Of a DNA stretch of 36,283 nucleotides, positions 27,910 to 35,412 are shown piece by piece. The notes beneath the pieces are model-generated. The model did no database searches. It was not told where the DNA came from and was given only the letters and a program-made list of their open reading frames with translations. The translations under genes and the position numbers were made by a program. Positions within the stretch are counted from its first letter, which is position 1. Each line of letters begins with the position of its first letter. Source of the stretch: Bacillota bacterium (GTDB taxonomy: Bacteria > Bacillota > UBA4882 > UBA8346); the NCBI GenBank assembly GCA_012735315.1, contig JAAYHS010000105.1, positions 1 through 36,283 on the forward strand, given 5' to 3'.

Positions 27910-28482
27910 TTATAGATATTCAATCACTAAATCATCAATCACTACCGAACCTTCGGACTCTACCCGAAGCTGAATAAAGGAATTGGCAGTGCCAACCTCC
28001 GGTGTGACTTCAAAGGGGCCGGGCTTAAGCTGGCTCAGTTCTACGCTTACAACTCTGGAGGCGCCGCCATGCGGGGAGTTTGCCATCCCGGTCGTATTAT
28101 TGTCTACGTAAATTTGGAGTTTCTTAGCCATATTACCGTCGACTTCAAGAATTTTGAAGGAAATTTTATAAGGTTTGCTTAAATCCAAAACTCCTCCCGG
28201 CGTCGAAGAAGCGCTGGTCGGCGCTTTGTCCAAAGCTCCGATGGTAAACCTGCTGTTGCCAAGGGTGAAGGTCCCATCCTTAATAACACACTCACCGCCG
28301 GTAGCGATATACATCGGCTTGGATGAATCATTCGGCAACGACTTGTAAGCGGCGCTGTAAAAGGTCTCTAAATCCTTGGCGCTGAAATCTTCACTCAAGA
28401 TTACCTTGCCATTAGCATTTACCGCTACTACAGAGAATAACATTACCCCAACCAGTAATAACAAACCCAACGTCCTCTTCAT
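27910..28482 (-). CDS. Secreted stand-alone beta-sandwich protein, likely carbohydrate-binding
   Basis: The 190-residue product has a clear Sec signal peptide (MKRTLGLLLLVGVMLFSVVAVNA, cleavage near residue 23). The mature part is one predicted beta-sandwich: VILSEDFSAKDLETFYSAAY, then GGVLDLSKPYKISFKILEV, LQIYVDNNTTGMANSPHGG and VVIDDLVIEYL. This pattern resembles non-catalytic modules attached to secreted pectate lyases, but no catalytic domain is present. Binding of a plant-type polysaccharide is an inference from this resemblance. The gene has AAGGAGGT, a near-consensus promoter and its own terminator, so it is probably well expressed. Confidence 0.65.
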   Translation of the reverse strand: MKRTLGLLLLVGVMLFSVVAVNANGKVILSEDFSAKDLETFYSAAYKSLPNDSSKPMYIATGGECVIKDGTFTLGNSRFTIGALDKAPTSASSTPGGVLDLSKPYKISFKILEVDGNMAKKLQIYVDNNTTGMANSPHGGASRVVSVELSQLKPGPFEVTPEVGTANSFIQLRVESEGSVVIDDLVIEYL

Positions 28483-28517
28483 AAATGTAAATACCTCCTT
28501 TAAATTTATATAGATAT

Positions 28518-28546
28518 ATCATATTTGATCATTTTTATTTTGTCAA
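28518..28546 (-). promoter_or_regulatory. Strong sigma-A promoter of the secreted 190-residue protein gene
   Basis: On the minus strand, -35 TTGACA (28546-28541, consensus), a 17-base spacer and -10 TATGAT (28523-28518, one mismatch). The predicted start site gives a leader of about 30 bases with AAGGAGGT. The flanks are very AT-rich. Confidence 0.8.
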
Positions 28547-28638
28547 TTATATCTAATTCGGCTAAAAAACCGCTGCCCGTCCAAAAAAAGAACTCAATTC
28601 CATAAAACGAGCCTATTCGATGTTTGATGCCAACTTTT

Positions 28639-28713
28639 TCAATTTTCGATACGTAAACAGACAAAACCCTTTTCATCAATTCCTATCCATGAGCTTTTGT
28701 GTTCAATCTTCAT
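28639..28713 (-). CDS. Possible 24-residue small protein
   Basis: Fourteen bases past the stop of the 91-residue gene, an ATG with GGGGA eight bases upstream opens 24 codons that begin MKIEHKSSWIGIDEKGF and end in TGA. The composition looks protein-like. After the TGA the frame stays open for eight more codons before TAG, so this could also be the head of a decayed gene. It would share the transcript of the 91-residue gene. I recognise no family. Confidence 0.3.
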   Translation of the reverse strand: MKIEHKSSWIGIDEKGFVCLRIEN

Positions 28714-28727
28714 TATCCAAATCCCCG

Positions 28728-29003
28728 TCAATCAAGTAGCTTATCAACACCGCGTTCCTTTAACAAGACCGTATATCGTTGATCCGGATCATTCATTACC
28801 AAGTCCTCAGCGACCAGGCTCACCCATCTTGGAATCAACATCCGCACCGCTACCTCAATCTCTTCCTCGGTCGGCAACCGGTTGGGCCCTTCGATTTGAA
28901 TTGCCCATCCGCCGTGCAAGGTTCCGGCAATAATCGTACAGTTCCCCAACTGGTAACGACTGGCGGTTTCACTTACCTTCCCCAAAGCGATCATCATTTC
29001 CAT
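28728..29003 (-). CDS. Conserved-looking small cytosolic protein, function unknown
   Basis: The 91-residue product has no signal peptide or membrane helix. It has a beta-rich first half (YQLGNCTIIAGTLHGGWAIQIEG) and a helical second half (TEEEIEVAVRMLIPRWVSLV), then an acidic loop MNDPDQRY. The start ATG has AAGGAGG nine bases upstream, an excellent ribosome site that argues for a real gene. I do not recognise a domain. It may be followed on the same transcript by a 24-codon reading frame. The 272-base upstream gap is AT-rich and holds no gene I can support. Confidence 0.65.
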   Translation of the reverse strand: MEMMIALGKVSETASRYQLGNCTIIAGTLHGGWAIQIEGPNRLPTEEEIEVAVRMLIPRWVSLVAEDLVMNDPDQRYTVLLKERGVDKLLD

Positions 29004-29261
29004 TCTCTTCGCCCTCCTTGGTTATTAGTAACTTTCCAATCCACGGAACCTGAAACCAAGAAACCGGAACGAACCTTGGAAACTCAACTTTAATCAATTT
29101 TCGGAAACAACCTGCCGAAGCCGGAAGAACCCATGGGAAAAAATAAAGCTAGCACCTGGCGACTTTCATATTTAAAAATCAGGTCTAGCATAATATTATT
29201 CTTATTTATTAGATCGACATCTTTGATGAAAATGATTAGCCGTAAATCGTTAATAATTTAT

Positions 29262-29289
29262 AAAAAAACAATAGCTTATTCGGCTGTTG
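29262..29289 (-). terminator. Terminator overlapping the stop of the 651-residue protein gene
   Basis: On the minus strand CAACAGC, loop CGAATAA and GCTATTG form a stem of seven with one mismatch, followed by seven T. The stop codon is in the loop. Confidence 0.5.
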
Positions 29290-31231
29290 AGGGATACGAA
29301 TATTCCCCCCGATAATTTGAGGCGTTATAAGCCGGATATTTCCGAGGCCGGCACGGATCCTTGACTGTATTATCTTGAGTATAGATATACATCATCTTCT
29401 CATCCCAAACTACAATTTCATCGCGGGCGTCGCCGGTTAAGTCGATTACTTCCGCGCAAAGCTCCGGGTGGCCGTCATCGGGAAACCGGACCACTTGCCG
29501 GTTCCAGCCGTCAATCAAACCGCCCCGTTCGATATGGGCGTTTAGTAAAATCAAATCTCTTCCGTCTCCGGTCCAGTTTACCGGGGAAATAATATTTCCG
29601 TTAATGGAGGATTCGGTGGACCAGAGAAGCTTGCCGTGGCAATCATATAAATAGATGATTCCCTGATTGCCCCAATAAGTTGAGACACAGATTTCCAACC
29701 CGGGTAACTCCGGACGATAATTTCCGACACTGATCCTTTGAGCGTGGCCGATAATCTCCTTTACCAAAATATTCCCTTGAAGATCCGCCAACATGAATCC
29801 TTCAGACCCGGATACAATGGCGATTAGTTCATCCCGCTCCGGATCGAGCTTGCCGATGACAATTTCATCGGTATGGTCCTTATCGACCGGGAGAGACCAG
29901 AGACGCCGCCCGTCGGCGTCGACCAGATCATAGCCGACGAACATCTCCTCGCGGCCGTCTCCGTTGATGTCTTTGGTAAAAGGGAAATGCCCCGTATTCA
30001 CCGGCGCCTTATAGGTCCAAAGGAGATTAAGCCCGCTGTCGTAAGCCCAAACTTGACGATAACGGTCTTTGATTAAAATATCGGTAGGCCTGCCTTTACC
30101 CGAAAAATCGCAGAGCCGGATCGCATCCACGTTTAACCGGTCGAAAGGATAGTCTTGCCGCTCCATCAAAGGTGTATGAGTCCATCGCTTTACTCTGCCG
30201 TTGGCCCCATCCAAGATCATCAGCTTGAAATCCCTGGCGATAATCACTTCATCGCGGCCATCGCCGTCGATGTCGAATACTTGAAAGGGCAAGTCCGCGG
30301 TTAAAAAGGCGTGTTCCGGATTGGGTTCGCCGATTTGCCAGAGAATCTCGCCGTTCAAATCGATCGCCGTCAAGCAGCTGATCTGAGCATAGGCGTCACG
30401 GTGGATCCGCCGCTGGCACTGGGCTATTAGAATATGCCAATCTTCAGTCCCGGTAAGATGCCCAAAACGGATATTTCGCCCGGCTCCGAAATCCCGGAGA
30501 TTGATGACCTTCCATAAGAGGGGTTGGGGATACTTGGCCCGTTCGGCGGTGATTTCTTGAGTTTTTCGATTGCGATGGACAAGGATTTGTTGATAGATCG
30601 CGGCTTCCGTAACTACCCTAACCCCGGTAAACTGGGCCGGAGCCAAGGCGCTAACGGCGATTTTCCCGCTAAGGTAAGTAGCGTCTTCAACCTCAAATCC
30701 TTTCTCGCCGTTAAGATAACATTCAATCTTAGCGCCGCTACATTTTACCGTGAGTTCGTAAAATTCGTCGGGAGTATAGTGAATGTTTTTCCGCGCGAGG
30801 ACGGTCCGTTTTTGCTGGTCCCGTTTGGCCAACTCCAATGCTCCGTTATTAAAACCGAGCCAGTAATAGCATAAACTATTGTTATATCTGAAAATTAACC
30901 CGGCGGCGCCGGAAGTAAGCAATAACCGTAAGCGGCAGGTAACGGTATAGTCGGTCCAATCCGAATCGCCGGCGGCCAAAATGGCCAATGAATCCAGATC
31001 CGGTTTAACCGCGAAGGAATACTCGATGCACTTCAACCCATCTTGTTCGATGATATGCCAGGTTTTGACCCCGCCGGTGCCCATAATCGGCGTCGGATCG
31101 TACCATTGGCCGCCGTACCAATATTTGGGCCGGTAATGATACTCGCCCATCGCCCCTAAAAACGGTTCGTAGGGGAAATCACCGATTTTAAAACTTTGGA
31201 AATCATCTTGAAATAGAACTATTTCGCTCAT
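29276..31231 (-). CDS. Cytosolic protein with concanavalin-like domain and FG-GAP-type beta-propeller
   Basis: The 651-residue protein lacks a signal peptide. Residues 1-205 look like a LamG/3-keto-disaccharide hydrolase-like sandwich (FQDDFQSFKIGDFPYEPFLG, DSDWTDYTVTCRLRLL, GLIFRYNNSLCYYWLGF, ECYLNGEKGFEV). From about 240 to 630 there are repeated propeller blades with calcium-binding loops: FDIDGDGRDEVIIA, KDINGDGREEMFVG, NWTGDGRDLILL and DLTGDARDEIVVW. The order resembles family 11 rhamnogalacturonan lyase propellers, and the C-terminal tail (YPAYNASNYRGEYSYP) is reminiscent of them. I cannot assign catalytic residues. A polysaccharide role is inferred; a cytosolic location for such a protein is odd. 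Confidence 0.65.
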   Translation of the reverse strand: MSEIVLFQDDFQSFKIGDFPYEPFLGAMGEYHYRPKYWYGGQWYDPTPIMGTGGVKTWHIIEQDGLKCIEYSFAVKPDLDSLAILAAGDSDWTDYTVTCRLRLLLTSGAAGLIFRYNNSLCYYWLGFNNGALELAKRDQQKRTVLARKNIHYTPDEFYELTVKCSGAKIECYLNGEKGFEVEDATYLSGKIAVSALAPAQFTGVRVVTEAAIYQQILVHRNRKTQEITAERAKYPQPLLWKVINLRDFGAGRNIRFGHLTGTEDWHILIAQCQRRIHRDAYAQISCLTAIDLNGEILWQIGEPNPEHAFLTADLPFQVFDIDGDGRDEVIIARDFKLMILDGANGRVKRWTHTPLMERQDYPFDRLNVDAIRLCDFSGKGRPTDILIKDRYRQVWAYDSGLNLLWTYKAPVNTGHFPFTKDINGDGREEMFVGYDLVDADGRRLWSLPVDKDHTDEIVIGKLDPERDELIAIVSGSEGFMLADLQGNILVKEIIGHAQRISVGNYRPELPGLEICVSTYWGNQGIIYLYDCHGKLLWSTESSINGNIISPVNWTGDGRDLILLNAHIERGGLIDGWNRQVVRFPDDGHPELCAEVIDLTGDARDEIVVWDEKMMYIYTQDNTVKDPCRPRKYPAYNASNYRGEYSYPSTAE

Positions 31232-31290
31232 TTGCCCATTGGTCCTCGCTTCTATGTGAATTAATTAATAAGTCCCAACCTCCAGTTATT

Positions 31291-31319
31291 ATTCTAACAT
31301 ATCCACTCTTTTTCTCCAA
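31291..31319 (-). promoter_or_regulatory. Candidate extended -10 promoter of the 651-residue protein gene
   Basis: On the minus strand, -35 TTGGAG (31319-31314), 17 bases, then TGT-TAGAAT with the -10 at 31296-31291. The weak -35 is offset by the extended TGn element. It gives a leader of about 50 bases. Confidence 0.45.
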
Positions 31320-31420
31320 TTTAATTCGAGCTACTTACATCGCATTTTAATGCTCCGTCGAAATCGCCACCGCCTCACCCCGCCCGTTGGCGAATCGGTC
31401 TCAGTTATTCAACAGCCGCC

Positions 31421-31464
31421 TCCCTCTCCACAAACGCAACTGTTTTTGAAGGTTTGGAGAGGGA
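31421..31464. repeat. CCCTCTCC hairpin, first copy
   Basis: TCCCTCTCCACAAAC (31421-31435) pairs with GTTTGGAGAGGGA (31452-31464), leaving a 16-base loop. There is no T-run, so it is not a simple terminator. It shares the CCCTCTCC/GGAGAGGG arm core with the hairpin about 120 bases to the right. Confidence 0.8.
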
Positions 31465-31545
31465 CAGCATGTTATATCTCCGGTTAACGTTTTGCTTTTC
31501 CAAAAATAGCTAAGTAAAGAAGAAAACAAAAACTCGAATTAAACG

Positions 31546-31597
31546 CGCTCCCCCTCTCCCGGCCTTCAGAAATGCTTACGTTGCGGGAGAGGGGGCG
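31546..31597. repeat. CCCTCTCC hairpin, second copy
   Basis: CGCTCCCCCTCTCCCG (31546-31561) pairs with CGGGAGAGGGGGCG (31584-31597) around a 22-base loop containing GCCTTCAG. It shares the CCCTCTCC core with the first copy, but the loops differ, so the two arms rather than the whole element are conserved. Confidence 0.8.
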
Positions 31598-31681
31598 GCG
31601 ACCAGCTATCATTAAGCTCTCAGGGCATGCATGGGGGTGAAGCGAAGGTCTTTACTCCGCGATAAAAGATGGTAAAATATG

Positions 31682-31708
31682 AAAAACCCCACGTTAGACG
31701 CGGGGTTC
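31682..31708 (-). terminator. Rho-independent terminator downstream of the subtilisin gene
   Basis: On the minus strand AACCCCGCGT, loop CTA and ACGTGGGGTT form a ten-pair stem with one mismatch, followed by TTT. It lies 17 bases past the stop codon. Confidence 0.9.
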
Positions 31709-31724
31709 AAAAGAGCTTTATCAA

Positions 31725-33515
31725 TTACTTCCCGTAAACCTCAAACTCCCAAAGGGAATACCCGTAGGGAGTGCCGCGCCGGGTTCCCATTACCAATACA
31801 TACCGTCCCTGCATTCCGGCGTTGATCGTATCCGTTCCGCCGTCACCGTTATAGGTGTTGTAAATATTAGTCCAGTTTTGACCGTCGTTGGAGACGTAAA
31901 CCTGATACCCCCGGGCGAACGCGGCTTCCCATTTGAGGACGACTTGATCAATCCAATGAGTCCGTCCTAAGTCCACATAGATCCATTGCGGATCAACACC
32001 CGGTTGACTGGCCCAGCGGGTCGCCGTATTGCCGTCGACCGCCATGACCGCGGTCCTGCCGCCGCCTTCAACCGAGGAAGCGACCGCAGTCTTGTTTAAT
32101 GCCAAATTAACCCTCGGAGCCGGAGCCGGACTCGGCGTGGGAGCAGGCGTCGGACCGGGATTCCCCGTTTGGCCTTTTTGCGCCAGATCAACCGCTTTAG
32201 CGGCGTTCACCAATCCATAGCCGTAATAGTTGTCAAAACCGGCCGCTCCCAAATCGGTAGCGGATTGATTGATAATTCCGGCAATCTCGCCGGGAGCCAA
32301 ATTCGGATTGGCCGCCTTAACCAACGCCGCCACCCCGGAAACGAAGGGGGTCGCCATTGAAGTCCCGCTCATCGAGGTGTAACTGGAAGCGCTTCCTTTA
32401 TAAGAACTGAAAATATTGACCCCGGGAGCCGCCACGTCCATTTCCGGACCGTAATTGGAGAAGGAAGCCCGTTGATTATTACTATCCACCGCTCCCACGG
32501 TGATCACGCCTTCACAGTTCCCCGGAAACGCCACCGGTCCGTTGTTATTACCGGAAGCAGCCACCACGGATACCCCGCGGCTGACGGCATAATCCACCGC
32601 GTCCTGCATCGCCCGGCTGAAACCGGGACCCCCCAAACTCAAACTGATGACATCCGCGCCGTGGTCGACGGCGTATTTAATCCCATTGATAATACCGGCG
32701 TAATCACCAAAACCGCTGTCGTTCATCACCTTCACCGGCATGATTTTTGCTCCGCCGGCTATTCCGGCGATGCCTTTGCCGTTATTGACAGCGGCGGCGG
32801 CGATTCCCGCCACATGGGTTCCATGGCCGTGCCCGTCGGTTGGAGTGTTATTATTATTGATAAAATTATATCCCGGAACCAAGCCGGCCTGTAAATCTTC
32901 ATGGTTGAGGTTTACTCCCGTATCCAAAACGGCAATCGTCACGCCGCTTCTCTTTGCTGGAGAAACCTTGTCCCAAGCCAAATCGGCTTGAATGTTTCTC
33001 GGACCCCATTGTTGCGGGTAATAAGGATCATTGGGCGTTTGAACGATCCGCGCCACATAATTCGGTTCGGCATATTCAATATTGGCGTCTTTCGATAATT
33101 GATTTAGAGTGTGAAAATAAGCTTGTTGATTGCCCAATTTTACCAAAGCGAACCCTAATTGCTCATTAAGGCGGCTGATTTTTACCCCGGAATCGCTGAT
33201 AGTCCGCGCGAGGGAATCCATTTTTTCAGTGGTAACGTTGGCGTTTTTATATTTTACGATGATTTCGGTAGGATCAATCTCTCCGCCGTCAATAATAGCC
33301 GTGGATATCGGGACCGTAAACCCATAAAAAAAGGAGGCGGCGTTTCGATAAATGACGGCGCCGGATTTAGGATCCTTAACGATAATCGTCTTGGAACCGT
33401 TATCGGCTTGACCATCATTCCCAGCCACCGCGACTTGCGGAAAGATAACGAAGCATAATAAAAGAGTCGCTATTAAAAACCTTACCGTCAGAGATCCTTT
33501 GTACTTTTTCCCCAT
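31725..33515 (-). CDS. Secreted subtilisin-family (S8) serine protease with C-terminal discoidin domain
   Basis: The 596-residue preproprotein has a signal peptide (about 1-32, ending PQVAVA), a propeptide with the I9/fervidolysin-like DPTEIIVKYKNANVTTEKMDS to about residue 155, and a subtilisin domain. The triad is D198 (AVLDTGV), H234 (GHGTHVAG) and S386 (GTSMATP). A Pro-rich linker (TPAPTPSPAPAP, about 459-471) leads to an F5/8 type C (discoidin) domain with LALNKTAVASS, RWASQPG and WIYVDLG that could bind glycans or the cell surface. It acts outside the cell. Good ribosome site AGGAGG. It is divergent from an amidase gene. Confidence 0.95.
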   Translation of the reverse strand: MGKKYKGSLTVRFLIATLLLCFVIFPQVAVAGNDGQADNGSKTIIVKDPKSGAVIYRNAASFFYGFTVPISTAIIDGGEIDPTEIIVKYKNANVTTEKMDSLARTISDSGVKISRLNEQLGFALVKLGNQQAYFHTLNQLSKDANIEYAEPNYVARIVQTPNDPYYPQQWGPRNIQADLAWDKVSPAKRSGVTIAVLDTGVNLNHEDLQAGLVPGYNFINNNNTPTDGHGHGTHVAGIAAAAVNNGKGIAGIAGGAKIMPVKVMNDSGFGDYAGIINGIKYAVDHGADVISLSLGGPGFSRAMQDAVDYAVSRGVSVVAASGNNNGPVAFPGNCEGVITVGAVDSNNQRASFSNYGPEMDVAAPGVNIFSSYKGSASSYTSMSGTSMATPFVSGVAALVKAANPNLAPGEIAGIINQSATDLGAAGFDNYYGYGLVNAAKAVDLAQKGQTGNPGPTPAPTPSPAPAPRVNLALNKTAVASSVEGGGRTAVMAVDGNTATRWASQPGVDPQWIYVDLGRTHWIDQVVLKWEAAFARGYQVYVSNDGQNWTNIYNTYNGDGGTDTINAGMQGRYVLVMGTRRGTPYGYSLWEFEVYGK

Positions 33516-33537
33516 TGTAACCTCCTAAGATAATGTT

Positions 33538-33566
33538 ATTAACTAGGGTATGTACACGGTTTTCAA
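33538..33566 (-). promoter_or_regulatory. Candidate sigma-A promoter of the subtilisin gene
   Basis: On the minus strand, -35 TTGAAA (33566-33561), a 17-base spacer and -10 GTTAAT (33543-33538). The -35 has one mismatch and the -10 two. It would give a very short leader containing AGGAGG. Confidence 0.45.
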
Positions 33567-33587
33567 CAGGGGATCTCTTCCTGGAAG

Positions 33588-33616
33588 TTGACATTTACAA
33601 TTTATTTAGTGATTAT
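33588..33616 (+). promoter_or_regulatory. Candidate sigma-A promoter toward the amidase gene
   Basis: -35 TTGACA (33588-33593, consensus), 17-base spacer, -10 GATTAT (33611-33616, two mismatches). The leader to the amidase start would be about 245 bases and would include the hairpin at 33750-33790. Confidence 0.45.
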
Positions 33617-33749
33617 AACGTTCTTCGCTGGTTTTGTAAAATGTAATTGATAGTAATTCAAATAAGAATTCCCATTCAACAAGCAGGCCGCCCCGGATCG
33701 ACGCCGCCTCTTTCCCGACATTTGATGAACGGTGGTATTGTGGAATAAA

Positions 33750-33790
33750 TAAAAAAGACCGGAGCTGTCCCCAAAACAGACAGCAACCGG
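33750..33790 (-). terminator. Terminator-like hairpin on the minus strand with no gene directly upstream
   Basis: On the minus strand CCGG-TT-GCTGTC, a nine-base loop and GACAGC-T-CCGG form a ten-pair stem with a small internal loop, followed by TC and TTTTTT. No minus-strand gene lies immediately upstream, because the amidase gene on the other strand begins at 33869. Confidence 0.7.
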
Positions 33791-33868
33791 ATGCCTCGTT
33801 TCCTTTGAAAGCATTTTCTCAGCTTCTTTTTCATAAGATTTGATGATCTGTTCAACGGGAGCGCCGCC

Positions 33869-34987
33869 ATGATCTTAGTATTAACCCAAAAACAGCTGAT
33901 CAGAGTTTCCTTAATGTATGGCTTAATCCTATTTTTACTTGGCCGAACCCTCCGTTCGCTATGGCTCCAATGCTCCGCGCCCGAGCTACACATTTCCGAA
34001 AGTGAAGTATTTCGTTTAATCGACGACATCATCCACCAACGAAACCGGGCGATCCTTCAGGGCGACGTCGCTTCGTTGGCCAAAACCTATGACCGCGATA
34101 CCCGCGCCGGACTATGGGCTTATGAACATCAAGTCAAAAAACTGAAATATTTGCGTAATTGGCGCTACAAACAAGGGGTTGAATTCACGGCCATCAAATC
34201 CTTAGTTAGGCTCCGACGGGTCCAACCCGGAAATGAACGGGTTAGAGTAACATTCTTAACCTCAACCGAATACCGGTACCTTTACCTTAATCAACCCCAA
34301 ACGGTAAATTTGATGCGAATCGGCGCCTATCACTCGTTGGAGCTGATTAATAAAGATTCCCGCTGGTTAATCCGACGGGAATGGTATACCGATCCCTTTG
34401 CCGACGCTTTAGCCATGGACAGCGAGCAGCTCTTGGCCGATCGCCTTTTCATCCTGGCGCAACAACCGCGGACTTTTCCCGGCCTAAACCCCCGCCGTCT
34501 CAAAGCGGTCGCTTATGCCGACGAGTATTGCGGAGCCGCCGCCAATGACGAGCAAGGGTTCAAATATAATCCCAAGTATCGAAATTATAATTACAGCGGC
34601 GGCGACTGCGCCAATTTCGCCTCCCAAGTGCTGCATGAAGGAGGCGGTTTCCCGAAAACCAGCGCTTGGAATTATGGAAGAGGGGCCAGCCGGGCTTGGG
34701 GCAACGCTCATGCTTTTAACAGATATATGTTGAACAGCGGTCGAGCGTCCCGCATCGCTTACGGCACTTACAACCAAGTTTTAAAAGCGTCTTATCAATT
34801 ACTCCCCGGCGATTATATCGCCTATCAAAAAAAAGGCAAAGTAACCCACATCTCGGTGGTTACCGGCGCCGATTCCAAAGGATACACGGTGACCAACAGT
34901 CATAATGCCGATCGTTACCGGGTACCGTGGGATTTAGGTTATGGAGACAAAGGGATCAAATTTTGGTTGGTGAGGGTGCATTACTAG
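33869..34987 (+). CDS. Amidase_6 domain protein (putative secreted cysteine amidase)
   Basis: The 372-residue protein has a hydrophobic segment near its N-terminus (about residues 12-26, VSLMYGLILFLLGRT) that could be a signal anchor. A helical or beta middle part follows (about 45-190, with VRVTFLTSTEYRYLYL), and a C-terminal Amidase_6 domain (about 205-372). In that domain C247 in SGGDCANFASQVLHEGG, H327 in VTHISVVTG and the TNSHN segment form the expected NlpC/P60-like catalytic set. The substrate is probably a wall peptide or another extracellular amide, by family analogy only. A GGGAG sequence precedes the ATG. It is divergent from the subtilisin gene. Confidence 0.88.
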   Translation: MILVLTQKQLIRVSLMYGLILFLLGRTLRSLWLQCSAPELHISESEVFRLIDDIIHQRNRAILQGDVASLAKTYDRDTRAGLWAYEHQVKKLKYLRNWRYKQGVEFTAIKSLVRLRRVQPGNERVRVTFLTSTEYRYLYLNQPQTVNLMRIGAYHSLELINKDSRWLIRREWYTDPFADALAMDSEQLLADRLFILAQQPRTFPGLNPRRLKAVAYADEYCGAAANDEQGFKYNPKYRNYNYSGGDCANFASQVLHEGGGFPKTSAWNYGRGASRAWGNAHAFNRYMLNSGRASRIAYGTYNQVLKASYQLLPGDYIAYQKKGKVTHISVVTGADSKGYTVTNSHNADRYRVPWDLGYGDKGIKFWLVRVHY

Positions 34988-34993
34988 CGGATT

Positions 34994-35200
34994 TTAATCC
35001 CAAATTTTGAGGCAATTATCGGATTTACATCTGGCGGCGACCCTCTTTTTAAACGGTTTATAGACGATTAATTCGCCCCCGCAAATCGGGCATTCCATCG
35101 CCTGATTATCGCCGGGTTTTAATTTCTTTACCGCCTTCAGCAGCGTTTCCATAACCTGATCAAGCTTGTTTTTTTGGGCCGCTTCAAAATTTTGAATCAT
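34994..35200 (-). CDS. Small zinc-ribbon-like protein, function unknown
   Basis: The 68-residue product has a helical N-terminal half (EAAQKNKLDQVMETLLKAVKK) and a C-terminal putative zinc ribbon with two cysteine pairs, CPICGG at about residues 38-43 and CKSDNC at about 58-63. This resembles the small topoisomerase-type C4 zinc finger. AGGAGC lies seven bases before the ATG. It converges with the amidase gene, the stops being only six bases apart, and I see no shared terminator. Confidence 0.7.
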   Translation of the reverse strand: MIQNFEAAQKNKLDQVMETLLKAVKKLKPGDNQAMECPICGGELIVYKPFKKRVAARCKSDNCLKIWD

Positions 35201-35229
35201 TTGATTGCTCCTTTTTTGGGAAAGTTTGA

Positions 35230-35259
35230 ATAATAACAGTATTTATTGATCACTAGCAA
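35230..35259 (-). promoter_or_regulatory. Candidate promoter of the zinc-ribbon gene
   Basis: On the minus strand, -35 TTGCTA (35259-35254), 18-base spacer, TGT preceding -10 TATTAT (35235-35230). The -10 has one mismatch and an extended TGn; the -35 has two. Confidence 0.4.
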
Positions 35260-35412
35260 AGCCTATCAAAAAACATTATGTTTAATATTTTAAGGTAATA
35301 ATTCGTCAAAATCCATGGAATACCTGTACATCAAAAAAAAGCCAACATTCCCGTCCAAGCAAAGGATTTTATAACCGGATGTTGAATAGTTGAATAATTA
35401 ATGAAATCAAAT

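Larger units (their letters stand above)
31320..31681. other. Gene-free region with two hairpin repeats
   Basis: The gap between the propeller protein gene and the subtilisin gene is almost 500 bases. Apart from the promoter at its left and the terminator at its right, it contains two GC-rich hairpins with CCCTCTCC arms (listed separately) and no reading frame with a ribosome site. Confidence 0.7.
33516..33868. other. Divergent intergenic region between subtilisin and amidase genes
   Basis: These 353 bases hold a candidate promoter on each strand and a terminator-like hairpin on the minus strand (listed separately). Short minus-strand reading frames cross the hairpin, but none has a convincing ribosome site, and the predicted proteins look random, so I annotate no gene here. 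Confidence 0.6.

Noticed and set aside
29133-29315. 60-codon plus-strand frame downstream of the propeller gene
   Set aside because: It is in AT-rich sequence, overlaps the end and terminator of the opposite gene, and has a low-complexity basic composition.
33602-33814. 70-codon minus-strand frame between subtilisin and amidase genes
   Set aside because: It runs through the terminator hairpin, lacks a good ribosome site, and its protein has no recognisable pattern.
33676-34032. 118-codon minus-strand frame opposite the amidase start
   Set aside because: It overlaps the hairpin and the start of the amidase gene, and the composition is not protein-like; it is a shadow frame.
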